Below are positions 9,147-18,067 of a DNA stretch of 59,421 bases, piece after piece. Each line of letters opens with the position of its first letter. Within the stretch, counting starts at the first letter, position 1. The translations under genes and the position numbers were made by a program. Source of the stretch: Mariniblastus sp. (GTDB lineage Bacteria; Planctomycetota; Planctomycetia; Pirellulales; Pirellulaceae); contig JALZWN010000143.1 of NCBI GenBank assembly GCA_023300235.1, positions 1-59,421 on the forward strand. Direction: 5' to 3'. The notes below the pieces were generated by a model. It was not told the origin of the DNA, searched no databases, and saw nothing but the letters and a program-made list of their open reading frames with translations.

Positions 9147-10121
9147 ATGCGATCAAATTCTTCATCGCGAGGTTTTACCCTCGTCGAATTACTCGTGGTC
9201 ATTGCGATTATTGGTATCTTAATCGGGATGTTATTGCCTGCGGTGCAGCAGGTGCGTGAAGCGGCTCGCCGTACTCAGTGCTTGAACAATTGCAAACAAA
9301 TTGGTTTGGCTGCGCTCAATTATGAGAGCGCTCTGATGAGTTACCCTCCGATTGTATTTTCGGTCCCGGGCTCCACCTTGAGAGGCCATTCAACTTGGCT
9401 TCAACTGTTGCCTTACATGGAACAGCAAAGCTTGCAGGACGCGATATACGAACGAGCTCGAAACACTGTGACCGGAAGATCTCTTTTTAATTTGGACCAT
9501 GACACGCCGGTTGAGTTTGATTCTCCTGTATTCCTCCTCTGCCCAAGTATGATCGAAGCAGAGGTTGTAGTGGACGTTGAAGAAGGCAATCCGACCAATC
9601 AATCATCACGCGTCGACTTCTTGCCCGTCATTGGCACTTTTAAGTCACCGTCGGGCAACGGCAGCGGAATTAAAATAACTCCCGGGATTTCCGCTAACTT
9701 TGAACTCGATATTAATTTCTACACTCGGCCCTATAACGGCGTTCCGATAGGTGGTATCACCGACGGTACATCAAACACAATGTACGTTGGTGAGTCCCAA
9801 GGACAGATGTTTGGAAATAGGCGGACACAAGCCTCGAATATTTTCTCAAACACAGGGGCTTCGATCAACTATGGTTCTTTTTTTGGCCCCGGCGTTGACG
9901 CCTTTGTTGGCCTCGAAAATGTCTACCTCAATCCAATAATAACTCCTAGCGGAGATACGGAGCAAGTGTTCGCAGTAGACCAACTTAGCTCGCCACACCC
10001 AGGAACAGTAAATTTTACATTTGGTGATGGATCAACCCACGCTATTCCTCGCAGTACCGACGATGTCGTTTTGGACGGTTTAGCGACCTGTTCTAACGGT
10101 GAAGTTATCGGCGAATTCTAG
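9147..10121 (+). CDS. DUF1559 domain protein with type IV pilin-like N-terminal methylation motif
   Basis: A 324-residue member of the DUF1559 family, which is greatly expanded in planctomycetes. The N terminus has a prepilin peptidase site and hydrophobic helix (RGFTLVELLVVIAIIGILIG), followed by the family's LPAVQQVREAARRTQC segment. The middle is the beta-rich minor-pseudopilin-like domain, and the C terminus carries the H-x9-DG type motif (SSPHPGTVNFTFGDGS). The protein is thus likely processed at the Gly-Phe bond and assembled into, or displayed with, a type II secretion or pilus-like structure. AGGAAG five bases before the ATG confirms the start. A strong terminator follows, then a small lipoprotein gene. 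Function of the family is unknown. Confidence 0.93.
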   Translation: MRSNSSSRGFTLVELLVVIAIIGILIGMLLPAVQQVREAARRTQCLNNCKQIGLAALNYESALMSYPPIVFSVPGSTLRGHSTWLQLLPYMEQQSLQDAIYERARNTVTGRSLFNLDHDTPVEFDSPVFLLCPSMIEAEVVVDVEEGNPTNQSSRVDFLPVIGTFKSPSGNGSGIKITPGISANFELDINFYTRPYNGVPIGGITDGTSNTMYVGESQGQMFGNRRTQASNIFSNTGASINYGSFFGPGVDAFVGLENVYLNPIITPSGDTEQVFAVDQLSSPHPGTVNFTFGDGSTHAIPRSTDDVVLDGLATCSNGEVIGEF

Positions 10122-10177
10122 TAAAACTGCTCGAGTGATTTTCTGCCAGTTTAATCCATTGGCTCTGTCAATTTAAT

Positions 10178-10212
10178 GCCCATCCGTATCTTCGGGTGGG
10201 CCTTTATCTTTT
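10178..10212 (+). terminator. Intrinsic terminator after the DUF1559 gene
   Basis: A nine-base-pair stem (GCCCATCCG with CGGGTGGGC, one G-U pair) closes a TATCTT loop and is followed by CTTTATCTTTT. It lies 56 bases after the DUF1559 stop and before the lipoprotein ribosome site. The ATG at 10196 used by the ORF track for the next gene lies inside this stem, which argues for the downstream GTG start. Confidence 0.75.
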
Positions 10213-10228
10213 AAAGTTGGAGGTTTGC

Positions 10229-10405
10229 GTGTCCCGTTTACTTGTTGCTGTTGTCTTCGTCAGTTTCTTTGTCGGTTGTTACCCTCAGCCAGATGTGGAG
10301 CCGGTCCGACCTACCGCTGAGCACATTGAGCAAATGCGTAAAGCAACTCTTCCCGATGGAACGCCACTCTCCGGCGGTGGAGCAAGCGGCCGGCAAAAAA
10401 ACTGA
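10229..10405 (+). CDS. Small lipoprotein, 58 aa
   Basis: A small lipoprotein of a kind often found next to DUF1559 genes. I place the start at GTG 10229, not ATG 10196, because GGAGG sits five bases upstream of the GTG and the ATG is inside a terminator hairpin. The product then opens with Ser-Arg, a hydrophobic core (LLVAVVFVSFFV) and a lipobox-like FVGC, so Cys17 would be lipidated. The mature part is about 42 residues, Pro-rich (PQPDVEPVRPTAE) and unstructured-looking, ending GGGASGRQKN. No enzymatic role is visible. The neighbour relation suggests that it works with the DUF1559 protein, but this is inference. Confidence 0.65.
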   Translation: MSRLLVAVVFVSFFVGCYPQPDVEPVRPTAEHIEQMRKATLPDGTPLSGGGASGRQKN

Positions 10406-10408
10406 AAG

Positions 10409-10452
10409 CGAGCCAAACGCACGGAGTGCAGAACTCTCGCCGGGCTCGTTTT
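10409..10452 (+). terminator. Probable terminator after the small lipoprotein gene
   Basis: CGAGCC at 10409 pairs with GGCTCG at 10443, followed directly by TTTT. The 28-base loop contains a second small hairpin (GCAC GGA GTGC). It lies just after the lipoprotein stop and ten bases before the convergent ATPase gene end. The long loop lowers certainty. Confidence 0.5.
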
Positions 10453-10461
10453 GAGTCCGGT

Positions 10462-13400
10462 TTATTCTTCTTCCTCGCGACCGATTTGATCGATGATCTT
10501 GTCGTAGTTTTCAAGCGTGGCGTCGGCGGCTCGTTTCAAGCCGTCGGCTTCGGGGAATACTTCCGATAGCTTTAAGATCGGCTCCATCCACGTCTGTAAA
10601 ACCCGGAACTGGTTGCGAATGATGTCCAAGAAGATATTCGGGACCTTGTTGATGATCTCGATCTTCTGCTCCGACGGAGCCATTGCCATTGGGGTTGCAG
10701 CGCCCGGCGATCCACTGGCGGTTGCCGACAGGGCACCCGTTTCTAGCATCGTCTTCATTTGCTCAAGCGACTTATTAAAGCTCGATAGTTCGCTAACCAC
10801 TTGGCCGACTTGGTTCATCGTCGTGGTTTCGGTTTCTGTCGGTGCTTGTTTGGCGGTCAAGTGTTGCACGCCAGTGTCCAACGCCGATCGAATGTGGTGT
10901 AGACCTTCGCTAAAACTGGTTAGCTGCGCAATCACTTGGCCCAGTTGACCGTCGTCGCCGGCGGCACCGAGTACGAGATTCCGTTTGAAGGTCCGTTTGA
11001 TATCAGACCAGCGTGCGAGTTCTTCGCCAGCCAGTTTGCCCGTCAGTTCGCCCAGCTTGAGTAAGTTCGCTTGTGCGCCCGAGGTCAAGGTTTGGGCTTG
11101 GTTTAGGTAGTGACCGTCGATCAAGGTGTCCAGTTCTTGGTCGTTCATGATCGGAGCGATCGCTTCGGAGATTTTGTTCATATCACGATACGAACCTTGC
11201 AGCTTGAACGCCGGTTCGATTCGGTATTCGTCCGCTTGAGCGGCCGAGTCGATGTACTCGCGGTTGACGCGAAGAATTACGTCGCGAGCGATCAGCAATT
11301 TTTTCATCACCGATACGAACTCGTTGATCTCTTCGATCGAGTAGCTGCCTTCGAGCGTTTGCGGTTGGTCGTCGCCCTGTTCGGCCATCTTGATGATCGT
11401 GTAAACGTCGGCACGTGAACGAGAGTTTAAACGAGCCAGCGTCGAGTTGGACGTTAAGCAGTTTTCCAGATAGCTGAGTTCGAACGAACCTTCGTTGCCG
11501 CCGATGACGTCACCCAAGTTGTAGGTGTCCGCACGTGAGGCGAGCATGTCAGGGATCTGGAACTTCTCGCCCGATTCAGTGTACGGGTTACCGGCCATGA
11601 CGACCGCGACTTTGCGACCACGAAGATCGTAAGTCCGCGTCTTGCCGCCGAATACACCTTCGATACGACGCGTGGCGTCACACAACGAGATGAATTTTTG
11701 GAGTAACTCTGGGTTGCAGTGTTGAATGTCGTCCAAGTAGATCATCACGTTGTCGCCCATTTCCAGTGCGAGGTTTAGTTTTTCAACTTCTTCGCGAGCA
11801 CTGGCGTTGGGGGCTTCGGTCGGATCGAGCGAGGTGACTTCGTGGCCGATCGCCGGGCCGTTGATCTTCATGAAGGTAATGCCAAGTCGGTTGGCAATGT
11901 ATTCCATCAACGTCGTTTTACCGTAACCTGGAGGCGATACGAGCAACAGCAAGCCCATCAGGTCGGTACGTTTGTCTTCGCCAACAACGCCGATTTGCTT
12001 GGCGAGGTTCGCACCGACCATTGGCAGGTAGGTGTCGTTGATCAATTGGTTGCGGACAAAACTGGTCAACACGCGTGGCTTGAACTCTTCCAATTTGAGT
12101 TCTTCGCGGCGAGTGTCGATGATTTCCTTTTTCAAGTGCACATAGGCTTCGAAGGCTGGGACCGTCGTTGCTGCAAACAAGTTCAAGCGAACGATGAAGT
12201 CGTTGTAGTCCAGGTGATACGTTTTGCCTTCAACTCGGCGATGGTCGCCCAGCAGGCCCGTGACATTTTGTTCGGGCGAGATGGCGGTGGTGGTTCGTTT
12301 TTCGATGGAACCGTCGACCAGCATCATCGCTACTTCTTCGACGTAGCGAGCGTCTAACGAATCGGTCGATTGGTCAACGAAGGCAGCGATCCATTGCTTG
12401 GCGGCGCCAAAGCGTGCCACGGCGGTCAGTTGACTGCCGTTGATCGCAGCAAATTGGTCGGTCGCTGATTTCTTTTTCAGGAAGGCCAAGAACGAATCCG
12501 CGATGTGCTTCGCGTCTTGACTGCAAGCCAGTTTTTCTTGGGTGGAAAACTGATCAAACAAATAGTTAGCGGCTTCGCTGGCAAATTGATCATTCGCAAA
12601 CGGTTGGCGTTCTAGTTCTTGTTCAATCTCTGCGTGTAGAGCACTGACGTACTTTTGACGGTCGGTGATGTTGCCAAAGACCGTCCGCGCCGATTGGAGG
12701 ACGCTGAATTGGTTTTCCCAATCGGTGCGCCAGTCGGAGCCTTCTTTGATGAGCCAGAAGACGCCGGCCAATGTGCGGGCTTGGGTCGAGTACTTCAACA
12801 AGCCCAAGTTGCGGTCCAGCTTTAACAGTGGCTTGAGGATCTTGGCGGCGTCGTGATCGTGAACACCTTTGACGTAGCCTTCGCTGTATCGCGGGGCCAT
12901 GAAGGCTTGCACCGTTTCGAGAAGCCTCGCATCATCGTCGGCTTCGGTTGGGTCTTCTGATTTTGGTAGTTCAATTTCGCCAGCATTGATTTGATTCAAC
13001 ATCAAGTACGCTAAGTACTCGCCGCGGTAAACTTCGCGGTTTTCAGAAACCACCGGTTGGTTCCAAACGGCCTTCGTTGCCATGAGTTCTGGGTGGGTGA
13101 CTTTTTCGAAGTAGTTCGTACCACTTAAGTGGAAGAACATATCGCCGTCTTTGATGACGGTGGTCAATTCCAAGGCTTGCGTGTTGACCGAGAACTTATG
13201 CTTTCCGAACTGGATGATGTTCTGGCCATCGACGTACAGTTCGTTTTTGTCGCGCAGTTGGCGGACGGTATCTTCGCGAACCGTCTTTAGTCGGCTTTGT
13301 ACATCGTCGACTTTGACCGATTCGCCCATCTTCGCCAGTTTGTCGATGATGTCACGGACCTTGTCGATCATCAAATCACTAGCAAAGTAGCTGTTGATTT

Positions 13401-15801
13401 CGTCAACCGATTCAAAGTTTGAAACGCGAGACGCAATGCCTTTGATGATTCGATCGGCAGCCTGCATCAACGAGGTCGCTCGTTTGTTGCGAGATTCGAC
13501 CAGTTGTAGTTTTTTGGTATCGAAAGCCGCGTAGATCTCTTCACGCTTTTCGGCCAGCTGGATGATAAATTCGTCGAACTCAGCAAACTTGCCTTCGAGT
13601 TCTTCGACTTGCACCATCATCTTGGTTAAGTATTCATCGCAGCGTTCTGGCGAATCGCAAACGTCCAAGTAGTTCACGACCGCTTGGCTGATCAGTTTTA
13701 ACTGGCTGTTAAATTCAGCAGCGCCTTCGACAGACAGCAAGGCCTGTGATTTTTTCTTGAGCGTGGCGCGGGTTTGGTTCAGGCTGGAATAGATCGCTGA
13801 GATGTTGTCGATGATTCGAGTGCGTTGAGTGGCGTCTTCGATCTTCAGGTTGCTGACGATCTCGATCAGCATCTCAAGCTCCCCTGCCCCGGCAGCGATT
13901 TCCTGGTCCAGCTTTTTGGCTTGTAGGCCGGTCTTGAGGGCTTCGATTTGTTGAAGTTGGTCGGCGACACGCTGGGTGTAAGGGGCGAGTGAGTTTTCTT
14001 TGAGCAGGAACTCAACGCAGCGAGTGGACAGTCGGTCTGAGTTTTCAGCAACTTTGGTTTCTAGTGTTGCGACATCTTCGAGGTCGACGTACTTGAGTTC
14101 TTTCAAGCTGATGACTTGGCCGCGCACGGTGCGCAGTTCGGCCAGTGACTGCACAAAGTCGTCGATGTGTTTGAAGTGCCGACTGGTGGCGGTGACGACT
14201 GCATCGGTAGCTGCTTTGGCGACGGTCGCAAACTGTTCGGCAGTGTTCTTGCGAACGCGAACGACTTTGTCGAACTCGTCGACCGCAGCGGTCGCAGCAT
14301 CGCGGATTTGGGACAGCGGTTCTGATAGCTGGAACGTGTTTTCGTCGGTTAACCAGAAGTAGGAGTCTAAGATGTCGGTCGACTTCTTGACCAAGTCCAC
14401 GTACAAACTGGTGTAGCTGTCGTCTTGGTCGATCAGGTTCATGACCTCGTGCGATTCTGACATCGCGCGGACGATTTCTTTGTTGCCAATTTTGTAGACG
14501 TAAGAATCGGTTTGCTCGCCAACCTGAAAGTCTTCGCCAACGTAAGGCGTTTGCCAGACCTGCATCGCGTGGTGCTTTTGCGGATCGACGTCGGATTTGA
14601 AGTAAACCAATTCGCCGTTGTCAAAGATCGAGAAGCCACTGCAAACGATCGGCGTCGCGACGACTTGTTCGATCATGTTGTACGACAGCAAAACCTTTTG
14701 GCCGGTGTCTGGGTTTGAGAAGACGTACAAATAGTCTTCGCCGTTGCTGGCTGCGATGCGGCGTTCAAACTGCAGGTTGCTGACGTTGCTTTCAAAGGTT
14801 TTGAAAACACCGGTCTGCAGGTAATAGCCGTTGGAGAAAATCAGGCCGTGGTCTTCTGGCAAGAAAACACAGGCGTCGGCGATTGAATCCAAGCGTCGAG
14901 CGGTTTGAGTTTTTTCGTTGAAGACGAGGTAGCGATAAGCGTCTTCTTTGAATGGCTTGATCTTGAGCAAGATGATGTTGCCAACGATCGAGTAAAAGTA
15001 CTCGGCGTCGTCGAGCGTTTGATCGGGGTCGTCGACGGGTTCGGCGTAAATTCCGGAGCCGTCTTCGGTGTTGTCTTCGATTTTGATTGTCAGGTCGCCG
15101 CCGACGGTTTCTACAAACACGCGGTCGTCGATCGAAATGTGCGGGTGTTCGCCGTCGCGGTGTAGGTCGCGCTGAGTGCGAATCCATTTGAAATCGTGCT
15201 GGGGTGGTTTGACGATTTCGTGATCGCTGCGGTTGTCGATGTAGGTTAACGTGCCATCATCGCCAACGACAAATTTGAATGATTTGATGTCGGTGTGTGA
15301 TTTTCCGATTTGAAAAACCAGGTGCAAGTGTGGGCCCGCGGTGTAAAACCGTTGGAAGTGGGTGTCTTTGTAGTATTTGTATAGACCTGCGAAGTCCTTT
15401 AGGAACTGGGGATCGCTGAGCAATTCGAGCGATTGCTCGTGCATGCTGCCTTCGGCGAACTTGTAAATGCCAAAGACGTCTGCGAGGTCGGTGGTGGTTT
15501 TCAGGCCCAGGTGGACGTTGTAGCCAAAGATGAATTGTTCGCCCAGCGGGAAGATGTCTTGGGCGACGCAGTTGTTGGCGGTGGTGATCCGCTGAGTTGA
15601 AATCAGTTCGGTGGGGATGCTGCCGAAAACGGATCGGCGTTCCTCGTTCAATAAGCCAAGGCGCGAACGGAGTTCGGTCGCGTACGATTGCAAGCGGCTT
15701 TTGATGATCTCGTAGGTGCCACGTTCTAGCTGCGGTCCGGCGGATGCAGTTTCTTCGACGGGCGTGTCGAGATTTTCAGGTTGGTTTTGATCGGTGGACA
15801 T
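10462..15801 (-). CDS. DUF3686-type AAA+ ATPase (annotated family: ATPase involved in DNA repair), 1779 aa
   Basis: A very large cytoplasmic ATPase. Residues about 20-500 match what I recognise as the DUF3686 region, beta-rich with repeated propeller-like strands. Residues about 500-900 are long coiled coils (Glu/Lys/Gln-rich helices). The AAA+ module of MoxR/dynein-like type is in the last third: Walker A SPPGYGKTTLM near residue 1290, Walker B MIYLDDIQH near 1347, and sensor-1 VVMAGNPYTESG near 1403. A helical tail ends in acidic EEEE. There is no signal peptide or membrane segment. It is third in a minus-strand set after the YqiJ-like and flotillin genes, from which a 217-base structured spacer separates it. 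The DNA-repair label is a family name only; the context suggests membrane-microdomain-linked remodelling. Start ATG at 15801. Confidence 0.9.
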   Translation of the reverse strand: MSTDQNQPENLDTPVEETASAGPQLERGTYEIIKSRLQSYATELRSRLGLLNEERRSVFGSIPTELISTQRITTANNCVAQDIFPLGEQFIFGYNVHLGLKTTTDLADVFGIYKFAEGSMHEQSLELLSDPQFLKDFAGLYKYYKDTHFQRFYTAGPHLHLVFQIGKSHTDIKSFKFVVGDDGTLTYIDNRSDHEIVKPPQHDFKWIRTQRDLHRDGEHPHISIDDRVFVETVGGDLTIKIEDNTEDGSGIYAEPVDDPDQTLDDAEYFYSIVGNIILLKIKPFKEDAYRYLVFNEKTQTARRLDSIADACVFLPEDHGLIFSNGYYLQTGVFKTFESNVSNLQFERRIAASNGEDYLYVFSNPDTGQKVLLSYNMIEQVVATPIVCSGFSIFDNGELVYFKSDVDPQKHHAMQVWQTPYVGEDFQVGEQTDSYVYKIGNKEIVRAMSESHEVMNLIDQDDSYTSLYVDLVKKSTDILDSYFWLTDENTFQLSEPLSQIRDAATAAVDEFDKVVRVRKNTAEQFATVAKAATDAVVTATSRHFKHIDDFVQSLAELRTVRGQVISLKELKYVDLEDVATLETKVAENSDRLSTRCVEFLLKENSLAPYTQRVADQLQQIEALKTGLQAKKLDQEIAAGAGELEMLIEIVSNLKIEDATQRTRIIDNISAIYSSLNQTRATLKKKSQALLSVEGAAEFNSQLKLISQAVVNYLDVCDSPERCDEYLTKMMVQVEELEGKFAEFDEFIIQLAEKREEIYAAFDTKKLQLVESRNKRATSLMQAADRIIKGIASRVSNFESVDEINSYFASDLMIDKVRDIIDKLAKMGESVKVDDVQSRLKTVREDTVRQLRDKNELYVDGQNIIQFGKHKFSVNTQALELTTVIKDGDMFFHLSGTNYFEKVTHPELMATKAVWNQPVVSENREVYRGEYLAYLMLNQINAGEIELPKSEDPTEADDDARLLETVQAFMAPRYSEGYVKGVHDHDAAKILKPLLKLDRNLGLLKYSTQARTLAGVFWLIKEGSDWRTDWENQFSVLQSARTVFGNITDRQKYVSALHAEIEQELERQPFANDQFASEAANYLFDQFSTQEKLACSQDAKHIADSFLAFLKKKSATDQFAAINGSQLTAVARFGAAKQWIAAFVDQSTDSLDARYVEEVAMMLVDGSIEKRTTTAISPEQNVTGLLGDHRRVEGKTYHLDYNDFIVRLNLFAATTVPAFEAYVHLKKEIIDTRREELKLEEFKPRVLTSFVRNQLINDTYLPMVGANLAKQIGVVGEDKRTDLMGLLLLVSPPGYGKTTLMEYIANRLGITFMKINGPAIGHEVTSLDPTEAPNASAREEVEKLNLALEMGDNVMIYLDDIQHCNPELLQKFISLCDATRRIEGVFGGKTRTYDLRGRKVAVVMAGNPYTESGEKFQIPDMLASRADTYNLGDVIGGNEGSFELSYLENCLTSNSTLARLNSRSRADVYTIIKMAEQGDDQPQTLEGSYSIEEINEFVSVMKKLLIARDVILRVNREYIDSAAQADEYRIEPAFKLQGSYRDMNKISEAIAPIMNDQELDTLIDGHYLNQAQTLTSGAQANLLKLGELTGKLAGEELARWSDIKRTFKRNLVLGAAGDDGQLGQVIAQLTSFSEGLHHIRSALDTGVQHLTAKQAPTETETTTMNQVGQVVSELSSFNKSLEQMKTMLETGALSATASGSPGAATPMAMAPSEQKIEIINKVPNIFLDIIRNQFRVLQTWMEPILKLSEVFPEADGLKRAADATLENYDKIIDQIGREEEE

Positions 15802-15839
15802 GTTATTCAGTCGCTAGTCGGAAAACATTCAGGGCCTCG

Positions 15840-16003
15840 TCACAAACTCGCCTGTCACTGAGCGTAGCGTTGGGCGACAGATGCGAGAAGTTTGTGAAGT
15901 TCGTGAAGTTGAGGCGAAGGGGTTGAAGTGCGTCTTCGGCGACGAATGTCTGGTGTTAAAAACCGGACATCTGGATGCCAGTGTTGAGCCTCGCATTCGT
16001 CGC
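15840..16003 (-). other. Highly structured spacer between flotillin and ATPase genes
   Basis: Two strong foldable units lie in the 217-base spacer. The first is a hairpin with 9-bp perfect outer arms, TCACAAACT (15840-15848) and AGTTTGTGA (15889-15897), continuing inward through CGC/GCG and CTGTC/GACAG with small bulges. The second has 10-bp perfect arms, GCGACGAATG (15939-15948) and CATTCGTCGC (15994-16003). These enclose an 8-bp stem with one wobble (about 15947-15969, competing for two bases) and a CTGG-ATG-CCAG stem (15971-15981), so it can fold as a three-way junction. It starts 15 bases after the flotillin stop in the transcript. No T-run follows, so it is not a simple terminator. It could be an mRNA processing or stability element, an attenuator, or a dispersed palindromic repeat. 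Confidence 0.55.
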
Positions 16004-16018
16004 TCGGGTTAGTACGCG

Positions 16019-18067
16019 CTACGACTTAACCGCTTTGACTGCGTCCAGTATGGTGCCAGCGTTTTGGTCGGCGACTCCCGCACGGCTGGCGGTAGTCATC
16101 AATGATTGCAATTGGCCAAGGACTCCTTTGTCCGAAGTCGATGCCATCATCTTACCGATCAAGACTGCTACTGAAAGGTTTTTCAGGTCTTCTGAGGTCA
16201 CACCGAACATGTCGACGTACTTGGTGATCTGCTCTTGAAGTTGAGCAGGATCGCCGGTGAAGAAGGTATCCTTCACGTCTGAAAGCACTTCGCTGTTGCC
16301 GACCAAGCGATCGACTTGCTTGCCAGCAGTGATCGAGTTGACGATGCTGTCGAAGAACTTGTTGTCGCCGCCGACGATGTCGATGTTGGCATTGACCAAA
16401 GCTTCGGCAATCATCTTGGCTTGAGCTTCGGCGATCAGGCGTTGGGCGTCGATGGCTTGCAGTTCGATGTCCTTTTCCTTGTTCAGCTTGAGCTTGAACT
16501 CTTCGTGCTCGCGTCCGACACCGTCGAACAGCTTCATCGCTTCGGCTTTTTCGGTGATGCCTTGTGCGTCGGCTTTGAACTTCAGTTCAGCAACTTTGGC
16601 TTCGGCAGTACCTTCTTTTTCGATGGCGGCTGCTTTTTCCATGGTAACTTGAGCTTCGGCCAAGCCAAGAGCGGCGGTTTCCGCTTGAGTCGCTTCGGCC
16701 AGCATTTTCTTGGCCTCGGTTTGCTTTTCCGCCGCGGTGCGTTCAGCTTCTGCTCGAACGATCACGGTTTCGGCTTCCAGTTCAGCGGCTTGCTTTTCCG
16801 CTTCGGCTGCTTTGACTTCGGTGACCAGTTTCTGTTCGGCTGCTTCTTCGGCCGCGGTGACTGCGACTTGTTTTTTACGGTCAGCAGCAGCGAATTCGCG
16901 GGTGTCTTTGATCTTTTCTTCTTCTTCGACAACCGTTCGTTCGACCATCACGCGGTCTTTGATCACGTCTTGGATGTTTTTCTTTTCGACTTCGATCGCT
17001 TTTTCTTTTTCGATCTCTGCCAACGTAACGACTCGTTCGCGTTCGGCGATTTCCAAACCACGGTCTTTTTCGACGCGTTCGGTTTCGACGGCGTCGGTTC
17101 GTTCCTTGCTCTTGGCGGCAACGATCACGGCACGCATGCGGTTTTCTTCGGCGATTGCGATTTCTTCGTCGGCAGTGATCCGAGCCAATTCGGATCGCTG
17201 GCGTTCTTGTTCTCTGACGACAGCTGCTTCGGCTTCTTGACGAGCGGTGATTTCAGCGATTTCGCGTTCTTGTTTTTCTTCAGCGTCAACTTGCTGGCGT
17301 TCGAGTTGCAAAATGGCTTCGCGAGCTTCAACGTCTTGTTTCTTGAGTGTCTTTTCTTTTTCGCGAGTAATCTGGTTTGCCAGCGTGATCTCGTGAGAAG
17401 TCAAGTCGGTGATCTTCTTGATACCTTCGGCGTCCAGAACGTTGTTTGGGTTGAGCTTCTCAAGTTCGGTTTGTTCTAAGTAATCGATGGCACAATCGTC
17501 CAGGACGTAACCGTTCAAGTCGGAACCGATAACTTCAAGGATTTTGTTGCGGAACGCTTCGCGGGTATTATAAAGTTCGACAAAATCAAATTGCTTACCC
17601 ACGGTCTTCAGAGCTTCAGAGAACTTAGGCTCAAAAACGCCACGCAGGGATTCTAGATCAGACGCTCGGCGGCAGCCCAGGAAGTTTGCGACGCGTTTGA
17701 CGTCGTCGACTTCTTTGTTCACGCGAACAAAGAAAGCAACCTTGATGTCGGCACGGATGTTGTCTTTACAGATCAACCCGTCGACGCCGCTTCGGTCGAT
17801 TTCGATGCGTTTGACGGAGATGTCCATCATTTCGACGATGTGCAGTACTGGCACGACCATCATTTTGTCAAAGCTGACTTCGGTTCCGCCTTGACCGGTT
17901 TTGATTAACGCCGTTCCTTGGGGAACTTTGCGAAGGCACTTGATGTAGTAGGCGACGAAGCCAAGTCCTAAAATGGTTATTGGAATAGCCACGATCAATA
18001 AAATATCGAAGACTGTTCCGAACCATCCATTAAAAAATATGCCGGCAAAAATAAGTGTGTTATTCAT
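16019..18067 (-). CDS. Flotillin/YqiK-like SPFH-domain membrane protein
   Basis: A 682-residue flotillin. It has an N-terminal hydrophobic anchor at about residues 15-42 (LLIVAIPITILGLGFVAYYI), then an SPFH/band-7 domain at about 45-215 that includes ALIKTGQGGTEVSFD and the IEIDRSGVDGL segment. A very long Ala/Glu/Lys coiled coil follows (about 230-560), then the flotillin C-terminal region with the conserved ALVNANIDIVGG-type motif. Flotillins oligomerise in ordered membrane patches. The length and long coiled coil resemble E. coli YqiK. The ATG overlaps the stop of the upstream YqiJ-like gene by one base, so the two are almost certainly translationally coupled. That pairing is the known YqiJ-YqiK/NfeD-flotillin association. 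Confidence 0.93.
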   Translation of the reverse strand: MNNTLIFAGIFFNGWFGTVFDILLIVAIPITILGLGFVAYYIKCLRKVPQGTALIKTGQGGTEVSFDKMMVVPVLHIVEMMDISVKRIEIDRSGVDGLICKDNIRADIKVAFFVRVNKEVDDVKRVANFLGCRRASDLESLRGVFEPKFSEALKTVGKQFDFVELYNTREAFRNKILEVIGSDLNGYVLDDCAIDYLEQTELEKLNPNNVLDAEGIKKITDLTSHEITLANQITREKEKTLKKQDVEAREAILQLERQQVDAEEKQEREIAEITARQEAEAAVVREQERQRSELARITADEEIAIAEENRMRAVIVAAKSKERTDAVETERVEKDRGLEIAERERVVTLAEIEKEKAIEVEKKNIQDVIKDRVMVERTVVEEEEKIKDTREFAAADRKKQVAVTAAEEAAEQKLVTEVKAAEAEKQAAELEAETVIVRAEAERTAAEKQTEAKKMLAEATQAETAALGLAEAQVTMEKAAAIEKEGTAEAKVAELKFKADAQGITEKAEAMKLFDGVGREHEEFKLKLNKEKDIELQAIDAQRLIAEAQAKMIAEALVNANIDIVGGDNKFFDSIVNSITAGKQVDRLVGNSEVLSDVKDTFFTGDPAQLQEQITKYVDMFGVTSEDLKNLSVAVLIGKMMASTSDKGVLGQLQSLMTTASRAGVADQNAGTILDAVKAVKS

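Noticed and set aside
16316-17479. 387-codon plus-strand ORF opposite the flotillin gene
   Set aside because: A Phe-rich shadow of the Glu/Lys coiled coil on the other strand.
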